From: Agapanthus africanus
Lineage: Eukaryota; Streptophyta; Magnoliopsida; Asparagales; Amaryllidaceae
Assembly: GCA_030015575.1 (NCBI GenBank)
Contig: JASDDO010000024.1
Location: 222,290,996 to 222,354,995, forward strand
Length of the DNA stretch: 64,000 nt
Direction: 5' to 3'
Shown here: one piece after another, positions 54,419 through 64,000 of the stretch
Position numbering within the stretch: the stretch's first letter is position 1
How the letters are laid out: each line of letters begins with the position of its first letter
Translations under genes and position numbers: made by a program
The notes under the pieces: model-generated
Database searches by the model: none
What the model was told of the DNA's origin: nothing
The model's input: only the letters and a program-made list of their open reading frames with translations

Positions 54419-56673
54419 TGTCACGCCCCGCTTCCCAGAGTACGCAAGATTTGGGCACGTGACATAGCCAACCATGCTACCTGTGGGTAGGAAGTATCCA
54501 TCCACAGTCACATTACGGTTGTAAAGATATCCAGAACAGTAAAATAAACTAAACTAATACATGTCCAAATCCATAATAACAAGAATCAATAAACAATAAG
54601 TGCGGAAGCTAATGATCCAATACAATGAATAGACAGTATGTCCCATAATGCGGGCTCACATCTGGAAATGAAATGGCATAAATAAACTAAACTCTAAAGA
54701 ACTCACAGTTCAGCCGGCTGGCTGAAGTACTCCTGCTCGGTCGACGTCAAGGGCACGGAATCTGGGCCATGCAAAACCCAGACGTCAGCGCGTCATGATA
54801 TCAAGTATAAAGCATAAACATGGTAATAAACAATGCAATCATGAACATGAATAAAGCAGTAATAAGAAGTCATGAACCGGGTAATGTGCAGTAGTGACTA
54901 AACTGTCCTATCAGGTTTTCTACTCTATAGTCTTTGAAACCAATTGATGAATCGTCGATGTAACTCAATAGTATCCCGTGCAGGCCCGGGACCACGGTCA
55001 TGATCCTCGGGGCTGAGTCCGAGACGTGCCGCTAAGCAGTAGAGGGTAGTAGGATAGACGAGTGATGTCAGCATCATCACTCCCGGACCGGCCAAGCCCG
55101 TAAGACTGATCAGAACAATGTATCGAACTGTTGAGTTACAAGTCGGTTTCACCTTTGATTTCCCCATACCCCCAAACTATGTATGTCAAGTCAGGTATTC
55201 AGTAGTCAAGGACTAATGCCAACACAAGTCAAGTAAAGGTAGGTCTGTCTGGATCGACAGCAGGAATGGTTAGGTTTGTCGGCATTAGGCATGAGATCAG
55301 GTAACAGGTCAGGTTACTTTTCAACAGGTAGAGTCGATATGTACAGGGTGTTGTGTCCGGTGTATCAGTACATGAGTCAGGTGTATCAAGATCGGTCAAT
55401 ATGTAATGCAATCAGGATATGATGATAACAGGTATAGCAACAAGTAATGAACAGTAGCATGAAACAGTAAGTAACAATTCTTATTGTATGTGAACACAGT
55501 GATGTTTGTACTTCCATATTAATCCGGTTCACGCACCTTTGAGGTGCAAGCCACAATATAAAACAATATCGATAGTATACATAATGGAGTTACAAGAATG
55601 TGAACTAGGTATAATATTTGCCTCATGAGTGGCTTAAACCAATGAAGTGAGGATGATCTAGCAATTTAGGCAAGGATGTGCCCGATTGGTTAATTAGTTA
55701 AGGCGTTGATTAAAAGCATACCGGTTAACTACAAGTAACTACTACAATAGTTTAACATTACGGATGATTGTAATTGTCATCAAGTAGTGTGGTTATAACA
55801 GATAACATAATTATTAAGTTTGTAGCATGTTAAAGCAAGTATTCGGATGCTTGCCTCGGAACAAGGGTCGGGATGCGGGCGGCCTGATGCACAAGTCACG
55901 ATACGGTGTGTGAAACGGCGCGACACGGTACTGGGTCCAGGCGCGATCTGCTGCGCGGTACGGACGCGATCTGCGGCGCGGTCTGGTGCGCGATACAGAC
56001 GCGATCTGCGGCGCGGTCTGGTGCGCGATACGGGCGCGATACGGTCACGATCTGCAGCGCGATCTGGTGCACGGTACGGGCGCGATACGGTCACGATCTG
56101 GTGCGCGATACGGCCACGATCTGGTGCGCGATACGGCCACGATCTGCAGCGCGATCTGGTGCACGGTACGGGCGCGATACGATGGTGGGCGTGGTCCCGG
56201 CTCGGTGCGTGGCACGACGCGGTGCGGCACTGGGCACGGTATGGCACGGCAAAAAGCGACACAAGTTAGCAACCCGATAAACATACAAGATCAACGGAGT
56301 TTGCACCAAAGGAAGTAAAGGAATGCTTACAGAGGAGGAACAGGGGTAACTATGATGAGGCCGACGGCGATGGATCGCCGGCGAAGCGACGGCGGCGGCT
56401 GCAGCAAGGATGGAGGCTTCGGGTGTGCGCGGAATAGGGTGCTGCGGCGAGTGGGGAAGAGTGTGGTCGGCACTGGTGGTTGTGGGAGAGAGGGAGGTGG
56501 TCGGAGGTGGTGTCGACGGGGTCTCCGGCACGTTTCTCCGGCGAACAGCGAAGGTGGGCGATGGGTTAGGGTTCGTGTTGGGTGTTCCGGCGAGGGGAGG
56601 ATGAAGGCGTCGACGAGGTCGCGACGAGGAGGAGGAGAGGGAGTCGCGAGCGTCGTCGGTGGCTGGAGGCGAC
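54419..56673 (-). mobile_element. Chromovirus-like LTR fragment or solo LTR, - strand
   Basis: The + strand begins TGTCACGCCCCG at 54419, i.e. the - strand ends CGGGGCGTGACA, as in many plant chromovirus LTRs. No primer site lies outside this end (54400-54418 is Copia relic), so it is a 3' LTR or solo LTR. It is cut at 56673 by the family A LTR of Tat-2; the remainder is expected beyond the window. It contains the GC-rich tandem array 55905-56240 and a GC-rich stretch to 56673. Frames across these are compositional. Confidence 0.65.
55905..56240. repeat. GCGATACGG/GCGATCTG degenerate tandem array
   Basis: Short units built from GCGCGATACGG, CACGATCTG, GCGCGGTCTGG and GGTGCACGGTACG, roughly 13-16 bp each and higher-order repeated, within the - strand LTR fragment. 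Confidence 0.8.
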
Positions 56674-58382
56674 TGTAGGGTGTTTTTCGTCACCCCAGTG
56701 AGATGGGAATACGCGCGCGCTTGTCAGGCGTACTACAGATTCCCCCTGCCTAGGGTAGGCCGGGGTTTAATGATTGTGGGGATCCGAATCTCCGGCAGCC
56801 GCGGACTAAGCTGCCGTTAATTACCCCTCACCTTTGGGGCGAGGGAACCTCCGATTAACGGGTTAAAATGGTCATGCGAACTCAATGTGCAGTGTACGTG
56901 TGTTGTGTTTTGAAAGGGGGGTTTGGATATATCGGGAGCCACGCAGAGTTTTTACGGGGGTCCCGCTACCCGGATAGCGGGCTGGGGGTCAAGGGGGCTA
57001 GCAGCCCCCTTGCGGGGTTCGGGGCAGCGCCCCGGCCCGAAAATTTTTTTGAGGGGGAGAGTGTGGCGGAGTGTGTGTATGTGTATATTTATATACATAT
57101 GTATATATATACATGTATATATAAGTAAAGAGGAAAAAGACATCCAAAGGATGCGTGGGGCCAGCGCCTAGGCGCTTGAGCGCGAGCGCGCCACGTGTCG
57201 GTACGTGGGCGCTTTGCGCTCGAGCGCAGAGTGCTGGAGCGCAACACGCCACGTGTCGGCACGCAGGCGACTTGCGCTCGAGCGCTTGCGCTGGAGCGCA
57301 ACGCGCCACGTGTCGGCACGCAGGCGACTTGCGCTCGAGCGCTTGCGCTGGAGCGCAAGCGCGCCACGTGTCGGCACGAGGGCGACTTGCGCTCGAGCGC
57401 TTGCGCTTGAGCGCAAGAGCGCCACGTGTCGGCACGAGGGCGACTTGCGCTCGAGCGCTTGCGCTGGAGCGCAAGCGCGCCACGTGTCGACACCAGGGTG
57501 ACTTGCGCTCGGGCGCTTGCGCTGGAGCGCAAGAGCGCCACGTGTCGGCACGAGGGCGACTTGCGCTCGAGCACTTGCGCTGGAGCGCAAGCGCGCCACG
57601 TGTCGGCACGTGGGCGCTCTGCGCTTGAGCGCCGGCGAGGAAAAGAGGCTTTTAGCCTAAAAAGATTTCTCTGATGAGAAATCAAAGAGGAGTTGGACTC
57701 CTGAGTGTTCTTCTTCTTCTTCTTCTCTTTTTTTTTTTTTTGGGATTTAGTGAAAGATGTTCTTCTTCTTCCTCCTATCGCTTGGCCGGATCTTGAAGAT
57801 CAAGAAGAGGAGATTTTAAAAATCACTCCTTTTTGAGATCTAATGGAAGATCTGAGTTCCCCTTTGTGGGTTTTGTGGTGGAAAACTACTTAGTTTTTGA
57901 AAAGAAAGAGTAAAACTCTTGATTTAAATTCAAAAGAAAATGAAAAGGTTTAGAACCTTGAAGATGGAAGAAAAGAGCTCAGCTCTAAGACTTTTTTTTA
58001 GAGAGAAAAAGTTATGAGATATTTTCATTATCTTTTGCCTTTTTAGGCTATACACTTTACACATAGCCCCTTGGGCTTCACAAAATGGCATTTTGCCTAT
58101 TTCATGGCTCATGTGCCATTTCTTTTTGCACATAAGCCATGGGCTTTACAAAAATTTGGCTTTATGCCTATTTTTCTTACATTTATCCGAAAATAAAATA
58201 AAAAAAATGCAACAAAATTGCTTATTACAAAATTTTTTATCTTGGTGTGGGGGAGGCCGGCCGCTTCATGTTCGGGCTCGACCCGGGCATGGGCCCACTG
58301 GGTCTGGGCTTGGGCCCACTTGGCTTGGGGTTGACTTTGATTTTTGACTTGGTCAACCGGGGTGTAAATTTTTACCCCAACA
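56674..58382 (-). repeat. 3' LTR of Tat-2 (family A, copy 2)
   Basis: On the - strand TGTTGGGGTAAAAATTT ... CACCCTACA, canonical TG/CA ends. Homologous throughout to 5741-7487. It holds the eight-unit G-box array at 57189-57604. Confidence 0.9.
57189..57604. repeat. 58-bp G-box/ABRE tandem repeat, 8 units (copy 2)
   Basis: GCCACGTGTC at 57189, 57248, 57305, 57363, 57421, 57479, 57537 and 57595. Same unit number as copy 1, but without its 43-bp short unit, so the arrays have changed independently. Confidence 0.9.
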
Positions 58383-58396
58383 AATTGCCCCCCATC
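58383..58396 (-). promoter_or_regulatory. Polypurine tract of Tat-2
   Basis: On the - strand GATGGGGGGCAATT directly precedes the LTR start TGTTGGGG. Confidence 0.75.
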
Positions 58397-58620
58397 AATA
58401 AATGCACACCACATATATGGGTCGTGTGCATGAAATTGATGGATCTTCTTTCACGTGGAGGCGACTTAGTTTGGTTCCCGCTTTTTGGGAAGCTGGCACT
58501 GCCCTTTTTACGACATGGACGGTCGTTGCTTGACATGTCTCCGAGACGGAGTGTCCGTGATAGGCGTTTTCCCTGGCCCGGAGCTATCTGGTTCCCGCTT
58601 TGTAGGAATCCTGCGCTGCC

Positions 58621-59100
58621 CTTTTTGCGACTTGGACGGTCGGTGCTGCCCTTTTTGCGACTTGGACGGTCGGTGCTGCCCTTTTAGCGACGTGGACGGT
58701 CGGTGCTGCCCTTTTAGCGACGTGGACGGTCGGTTCTGCCCTTTTTGCGACTTGGACGGTCGGTGCTGCCCTTTTAGCGACGTGGACGGTCGTTGCTGCC
58801 ATTTTAGCGACTTAGACGGTCGGTGCTGCCCTTTTAGCGACGTGGACGGTCGATGCTGCCCTTTTAGCGACGTGGACGGTCGGTGCTGCCATTTTAGCGA
58901 CTTGGACGGTCGGTTCTGCCCTTTTTGCGACTTGGACGGTCGGTTCTGCCCTTTTAGCGACGTGGACGGTCGGTTCTGCCCTTTTTGCGACTTGGACGGT
59001 CGGTTCTGCCCTTTTAGCGACGTGGACGGTCGGTTCTGCCCTTTTTGCGACTTGGACGGTCGGTGCTGCCAATTTAGCGACTTGGACGGTCGGTGCTTGG
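58621..59100. repeat. 30-bp minisatellite, 16 exact-length units
   Basis: CTTTTTGCGACTTGGACGGT plus ten bases, 16 units with no length change; two variants (TTTTTGCGACTTGG and TTTTAGCGACGTGG) partly alternate. Because 30 is a multiple of 3, long repetitive frames appear on both strands (ten-residue units), none resembling a known protein. Single founder units flank the array (58505-58525; 7610-7630 in copy 1). Confidence 0.9.
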
Positions 59101-60590
59101 TTTGACTTGCTCTGCTTCTTGCAGTGTCAGGGGTAGACTTGACTTGCTCCGCTTCTTGCGGTGTCGGAGTGGAAGTTGACTTGTTGATTTTGATTTGGGT
59201 TGACATCAGCATCGCTATACTGGAATATGGTACCAGGAGCGAATCATCATCTGTCATGGAGAGGATTTCGGGATTTTGGTTTTTGTTTGGCATCTACATT
59301 GCTGCACTGGAATAATGCCAGGAGCAACTCATCATTTGCCCCGAGAGGATTTGGGAGAAATTGGGATTGTTTTACGCCCGTGGATTGTATACGGTTTTGC
59401 AGGATGTATGATCCAGACCGTAGGGCCGGAAAAATTTCGGGACTTTGTCGGCGTCTGCATCACCGCACTGGAATATGGTACCAGGAGCGACTCATCATTC
59501 GCCGTTGGGGATTGAGATTTGGAATTTGGTTGGCGTCTGCATCGCTACACTGGAATATGGTACCAGGAGCGACTCATCATTCGCCACTTGGGGATTGGGG
59601 AGCGATGGCTTAGGAGACAGGTTTAGATCCCTATCGCCTAAGGCTTTTCAATTTTATAGGCCGTGAGGGTCCCATAAAAGCATTTTCTCCCTACGAGTCG
59701 TAAGGATCCCGCAGGTGTATTTTCTCCTTAAGAGTCGTGAGGACTCCTAAGTGTGTTTTTCCTTTATGAGTCGTAAGGATCCCACAAAGGTTTGTTCTCC
59801 TCATGTATCGTGAGGACACATGAGTGGGTCTTCTCAATGGAGCATAATTCCAAAGGCGGAGACCATCCGCGCAACTTGGTAATTGTGTTGGGGCGTGAGT
59901 ATGATGAGAATTATTTGAGCCCGTGGATTGTATACGATGGTCAATTTGGGGACCCACCGTAGGGCCGGGAGAATTTTTTAAAAATTGGATTTTGGTTGGC
60001 GTCTGCATCGCTGCACTGCAATGTGGTACCAGGAGCGACTCATCATTCGCCGTTTGGGGACTTGGAATTTGGATATTGTTTGGCATCAGCATTGCTGCAC
60101 TGGAATAATGCCAGGAGCAACTCATCATTTGCCTCGGGAGGACTTGGGATTTGGGTTTTCGGTCGGCATCAGCACCGCTAACACTGAAGCGAAATGCCAG
60201 GAGCGACTCATCATTTGCCGTTGCCCGTTGGGGAACGATGGCTTAGGAGTTAGGTTTGGGTCCCTACCACCTAAGGCTTTTCAATTTTACGGGCCGTGAG
60301 GGTCCCATAAAAGCATTTTCTCCCTACGAGTCGAAAGGATCTCGTAGGTGTATTTTCTCCTCAGGAATCGTGAGGATTCCTAAGTGTGTTGCTCCTTTGC
60401 GAGTCGTAAGGATCTCACGCAGGGGTTTTCTCCTCACAAGGTCGAGAGGACTTTGCGAGTGTATTTCATCTCTTTTCACGAGTTTGCGCCCTTTCGAGTT
60501 TTCACAGACTCGCCGGTAGTCCTGCTGTTTTTACTCACGGAGCCCTTTCGGGTTTTCATCCGTGCCCATTTTGCTTGTGGACATACCGTC

Positions 60591-60622
<32 letters not shown>

Positions 60623-60772
60623 CTTCGCTGGTGGGACTTTAAAAGTAGTCTCACCGGCAGGATTTGGAAGAAATAGGGATTGTTTTACGCCCGTGGATTG
60701 TATACGGTTTTGCAGGATGTCTGATCCAGACCGTAGGGCTGATGTGCTCAATTCGCCTGCGACTTGGAGCAT
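59101..60772. repeat. Structured spacer of Tat-2 (hairpin families)
   Basis: No gene. It holds seven CTGG/CCAG nested hairpins (about 59213, 59298, 59465, 59528, 60008, 60091 and 60170), three GCCC/GGGC bulged hairpins (59376-59426, 59919-59965, 60689-60739), two runs of TCGTRAGGAT hairpins (59650-59830 and 60285-60460), a CCCTTTCGRG block (60475-60580) and a T tract of about 29 (60591-60618). The same families are in the Tat-1 spacer. Confidence 0.8.
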
Positions 60773-63700
60773 TCACGTGTAGTATTTCTTGAGATATCGG
60801 CCATTGATGGGTGGCATGGGCCTTTCTCCCTCGGCACTTATTAGTTGGTAGGATCCTCCGTCAAACACTTTCTCGATGACGTATGGACCTTCCCAGTTCG
60901 GCTCGAATTTTCCCTTGGCATGTCGATTGGGGATAATCGGTCTTTTGAGGACCAACACCAATTCACCTTTCTTGAAGGCGCGGAGACGGGTTATCTTGTC
61001 ATAAGCCCGTGACATTTGGGCTCGGTATAGCTCCAGATTTTGTTGCACCGCGAGCCTTTTTTCTTCGAGGGCATCGAGTTCTTCAAGTCGAAGGAGCACG
61101 TTTTCTTCCTCCGTCAACTCATGTTGGACGGCCATTCTTAAGCTCGGAACTTCAACTTCGAGGGGGAGGACCGCCTCCACTCCGAAGAGCAGTGAGTATG
61201 GAGTGGACTGAGTTGGAGTACGGTGTGTGGTACGATATGCCCACAATGCCTCGTGAAGCTTGAGATTCCAGTCTCTCTTGTTGGCTGAAGCATTTTTCCT
61301 CAGAAGCTTGCATAGAGTCTTATTGAAGGCTTCGGCTAGCCCATTGGCTCTTGGATTATAGATGGAGGAATACCTCCAGTCTATCTTGTGCTGAGTAGCG
61401 AATCTTGAGACATTGAAGCTCTTGAAAGAAGGCCCGTTGTCAGAAATGATTCTTCTTGGTGTACCGAAGCGGTATAGAATATTATGCTGGAAGAATGTCA
61501 GAATATCCTTTGTCTTGACTTCTTTTAGCGGGACAGCTTCAGCCCACCTGGAGAAGTAGTCTGTCGCGGCCAGTATGAACCGGTGGCCTTTAGATGACGG
61601 AGGATCAATTGGGCCAACAATGTCGGTGCCCCAAACTTCGAACGGCCACGACGCCACTGTAGGATGCAATGGGTTGGGATGCTTGTGAATAAAATCACCG
61701 TGAATTTGGCAGATATAACATTTCTTTGCATGCTCTCCGCAATCACGTATCATGGTGGGCCAGTAATACCCGAGCCGTTTGATTTGAAGTCGCATCTTGG
61801 GGCCAGATTGGTGAGCACCGCAAACGCCCGAGTGGACATCTTTCATGACCTTTTGGGCTTCGGCCAATGACAGACACCTGAGCCAGAGTTGGTCATATGA
61901 CCTGCGGTATAACGTGTCATTTACAAACACGTATCGGAGAGCTCTTTTCTTCAGCTGAATCCTCGCAGATTTTTCTTCAGGCAGCTTGTCATATCGGAGG
62001 TACTCTATGAAGGGTTCTCTCCAATCGGGCTCGTCTTGGACGATCGAAGCTTCTTCCGCAGGACTGCTCTTCTGTTCCGCGCTTTCCTCTTCTCGTAGAG
62101 AGACTGGGGGTAGAATTTGCCGGCTCCTGACTGTGATCAGAATTTCGTCCATTTCAGGATCAGCCAGTTCCTTGGCCAAGCGAGCGAGTACATCAGCCTT
62201 TCCGTTCAACGCTCTAGGGACTCTCGTTAGTTCAATATGAGTGAACCGTTTCATGAGTTCCACCACTCGACCTCTGTACCGAGCTAACTCGGGTTTGTAT
62301 ATCTTATAGTCGCCGCTTACTTGGCTGACGACGAGCTGGGAGTCACCGTAAACTCGTAGCCGACGGATTTCCATTTCTATGGCGAGCTCCAAACCAGCTA
62401 TCAGAGCTTCATACTCAGCCTCATTGTTTGTCCGAGGCTCGGTGAGAGCAAAAGAACGCCGTAGGGTTCCCATTGATGGTGTGATGAACACCAATCCTAT
62501 CCCTGCTTTTATCTCCGGGACGCTTGATTTACTGGAGGTTCTTATCGATGAGGCCCCATCGAAGTAGAGCTCCCAACATGGCTCGTCATTCTCGAGATGC
62601 AGCACTTGTTCGTCGGGTAACTCACAATTTAGTGGCGACCCTTCTGGTATGGGATGAGCAGCGAGAAAGTCTGCAAGAGCTTGCCCTTTTACTGCTTTCT
62701 GAGGAGTGTAAACTATGTCAAACTCAAGTAGCATGACAGCCCATCTTGCCATTCTGCCGGCTAGGCTTGCTTTGGTCATCAAGTGTTTGAGCGGGTCGAC
62801 CTTGGAGATCAGCATAACCCGGTGAGCGAGCAAATAGTGCCTCAGCTTCTTCACAGCAAATATTAGAGCCAGGCATTGCTTTTCGATTGGGGAGTAGTTG
62901 TGTTCCGCCCCGACTAGAGTTCGACTGAGGTAGTAGAGGGCGTTTTCTTTTCCTTCCTCGTTATTCTGGGCAAGGAGCGCACCGAGTGACTCGTCCAGCG
63001 CGGCAGTGTAGAGAATCAGTGGTTTATTTGGAATGGGAGCGGCCAGCACTGGAGGGTGCAACAAGTATTGTTTGATGCTTTCGAACGCTGCTTGACATTC
63101 GGCATCCCAGATAAAAGGAGCTCCTTTCTTCATGAGCTTTGAGAAGGGCCTACATCTCCCCGATAAATTTGAGATAAACCTCCGTATATAAGCAAGCTTG
63201 CCTTGAAAAGATCTTAGCTGCGTCAGACTCCTCGGAGGGGGCATCTCCATGATGGCCTTTATCTTTGATGGGTCAACTTCGATCCCTCGATGTCGGACTA
63301 TGAAGCCCAGGAATTTTCCCGATGACACGCCAAAAGCGCACTTCAGAGGATTCATCTTCAGATCGTATTCCCTCAGTCTGGTGAGAACGGTCCTGAGATC
63401 TTGGATATGATCGGCCTTGGCTTTAGTCTTGACGACCAGATCATCAACATAGCATTCGACGACTTTATGGATTAGGTCATCAAAGATATTAGTCATCGCC
63501 CTTTGATATGTAGCACCTGCGTTCTTCAGTCCGAATGGCATTACCCTGTAGCAATATATTCCGATCGGGGTTCGAAATGCTGTGTGCTTCTCATCCTCAG
63601 GCGACATCTTGATCTGATTGTATCCAGACGAGCCGTCCATAAAGGTGAACAGTTCGTAATTTGAGGTGTCATCGACCATCATTTCCATGACCGGTAGCGG

Positions 63701-64000
63701 GAAGTCGTCTTTAGGACATGCCTTGTTGAGGTCCCTGAAATCGACACAAACTCGGATCTGCCCATTTTTCTTCTTCACTGGGACTATGCATGCGATCCAG
63801 TCTGCATATTTCTCTTCCCTGATGAAGCCGGCATCGATGAGCTTCTTGGTTTCCTCGATGACCTTTCCTTCCAACTCCCTTCTCATTCTTCGAGGAGCTT
63901 GTTTGACTGGCTTAGCGTCAGGAGATATAGCCAGCTTATGCACGGCTACCTCAGGGGAAAGGCCAGGCATTTCTTTGTACGTCCACGCGAAGCAGTCGAC
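60773..64000 (-). CDS. pol: Tat-2 pol, C-terminal 1075 codons (RT-RNH-aRNH-IN)
   Basis: The frame is open from the window edge at 64000 to the stop at 60773-60775; the start is outside. Reverse transcriptase has YVDD near 63437-63453. The first RNase H keeps an acidic residue where Tat-1 has lost Asp (ALDESLGALLAQ). The archaeal-type RNase H has YFDGASS (~62545-62570), NNEAEYEAL and YGDSQLVV. Integrase has GTDIVGP (~61610-61632), SDNGP (~61435) and GLAEAF (~61335) with 35 residues between the last Asp and Glu. It ends PINGRYLKKYYT, parallel to Tat-1, with no chromodomain. No stop or frameshift is seen, so this copy may be active. Overall similarity to Tat-1 pol is high, but the sequences clearly belong to different families. 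Confidence 0.95.
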   Translation of the reverse strand, partial: VDCFAWTYKEMPGLSPEVAVHKLAISPDAKPVKQAPRRMRRELEGKVIEETKKLIDAGFIREEKYADWIACIVPVKKKNGQIRVCVDFRDLNKACPKDDFPLPVMEMMVDDTSNYELFTFMDGSSGYNQIKMSPEDEKHTAFRTPIGIYCYRVMPFGLKNAGATYQRAMTNIFDDLIHKVVECYVDDLVVKTKAKADHIQDLRTVLTRLREYDLKMNPLKCAFGVSSGKFLGFIVRHRGIEVDPSKIKAIMEMPPPRSLTQLRSFQGKLAYIRRFISNLSGRCRPFSKLMKKGAPFIWDAECQAAFESIKQYLLHPPVLAAPIPNKPLILYTAALDESLGALLAQNNEEGKENALYYLSRTLVGAEHNYSPIEKQCLALIFAVKKLRHYLLAHRVMLISKVDPLKHLMTKASLAGRMARWAVMLLEFDIVYTPQKAVKGQALADFLAAHPIPEGSPLNCELPDEQVLHLENDEPCWELYFDGASSIRTSSKSSVPEIKAGIGLVFITPSMGTLRRSFALTEPRTNNEAEYEALIAGLELAIEMEIRRLRVYGDSQLVVSQVSGDYKIYKPELARYRGRVVELMKRFTHIELTRVPRALNGKADVLARLAKELADPEMDEILITVRSRQILPPVSLREEESAEQKSSPAEEASIVQDEPDWREPFIEYLRYDKLPEEKSARIQLKKRALRYVFVNDTLYRRSYDQLWLRCLSLAEAQKVMKDVHSGVCGAHQSGPKMRLQIKRLGYYWPTMIRDCGEHAKKCYICQIHGDFIHKHPNPLHPTVASWPFEVWGTDIVGPIDPPSSKGHRFILAATDYFSRWAEAVPLKEVKTKDILTFFQHNILYRFGTPRRIISDNGPSFKSFNVSRFATQHKIDWRYSSIYNPRANGLAEAFNKTLCKLLRKNASANKRDWNLKLHEALWAYRTTHRTPTQSTPYSLLFGVEAVLPLEVEVPSLRMAVQHELTEEENVLLRLEELDALEEKRLAVQQNLELYRAQMSRAYDKITRLRAFKKGELVLVLKRPIIPNRHAKGKFEPNWEGPYVIEKVFDGGSYQLISAEGERPMPPINGRYLKKYYT

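Larger units (their letters stand above)
56674..64000 (-). mobile_element. Tat-2: Tat-lineage Ty3/Gypsy element (family A), 3' half
   Basis: From right to left: pol running in from beyond 64000 to its stop at 60773; a 2.4 kb non-coding spacer; PPT; and a 1709-bp 3' LTR ending at 56674. It inserted into the chromovirus-like LTR fragment. Unlike Tat-1 there is no antisense gene in the spacer. Its spacer shares hairpin families with Tat-1 although the LTRs are unrelated by eye. The 5' LTR, gag and target duplication are outside the window. Confidence 0.9.

Noticed and set aside
56352-56678. Gly/Arg-rich frames on both strands
   Set aside because: GC-rich part of an LTR fragment; the frame runs into the family A LTR.
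58621-59100. CRISPR-like array
   Set aside because: The 30-bp units are contiguous with no unique spacers, and this is plant nuclear DNA.
58485-59293. Three overlapping repetitive frames with ten-residue units
   Set aside because: They result from a 30-bp minisatellite that is open on both strands; no protein similarity.

Overview
This is nuclear DNA of a flowering plant. The evidence is the last exons of a plant-specific B-box zinc-finger gene, followed by about 60 kb of nested plant retrotransposons with typical plant primer-binding sites, dual RNase H domains and a plant mobile domain protein. I cannot name the species.

Layout. 1-1198: 3' part of a BBX24/25 (STO/STH)-type gene, + strand. 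1199-3200: no recognisable gene. 3200-5740: decayed RTE-type LINE, - strand, cut off at 5740. 5741-7700: one LTR plus about 210 bp of interior from a Ty3/Gypsy Tat-lineage element (family A, - strand). 7701-51831: a chromovirus-like LTR element on the + strand with no intact coding region; its 5' LTR is truncated and its roughly 4.5 kb 3' LTR is split by a later insertion. 14380-49599: that insertion, a giant Tat-lineage Ty3/Gypsy element on the - strand (here Tat-1), bounded by a perfect 5-bp target duplication (gatac). 39112-48999: a third-level insertion, a non-coding LARD-type element on the + strand with two 2250-bp LTRs, a Met-tRNA primer site and target duplication aattc; it sits in the U3 of the Tat-1 5' LTR. 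52290-54418: Copia gag-pol relic. 54419-56673: fragment of a chromovirus-like LTR, - strand. 56674-64000: 3' LTR, spacer and pol of a second Tat element (family A, here Tat-2), running off the window.

Tat-1 is the centrepiece. Its - strand carries ORF0, gag and a pol of about 2350 codons in one reading frame, interrupted only by a UGA and a UAG; the UAG sits in a readthrough-like context. On the opposite strand, between the 3' LTR and pol, lies a complete-looking gene: TATA box, 5' UTR intron, five coding exons whose splice phases all agree, and a poly(A) signal. It encodes a protein of about 1279 residues with a plant mobile domain, a nuclear localisation signal and a C-terminal coiled coil. 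A dense array of G-boxes lies between this gene's TATA box and the element's own sense-strand TATA box in the LTR, so the LTR may act as a two-way promoter.

The most unexpected feature is structural. The non-coding parts of these elements are packed with short inverted repeats whose arms differ from copy to copy but remain complementary, while loops or centres stay constant. I see several independent families: TCGTRAGGAT loops, GCCC...GGGC stems with an invariant bulge, CTGG...CCAG nested stems, CCCTTTCGGG cores, and TTRAA-centred palindromes filling about 1.1 kb of the Tat-1 LTR. This is either selection on structure or repeated templated repair during reverse transcription.
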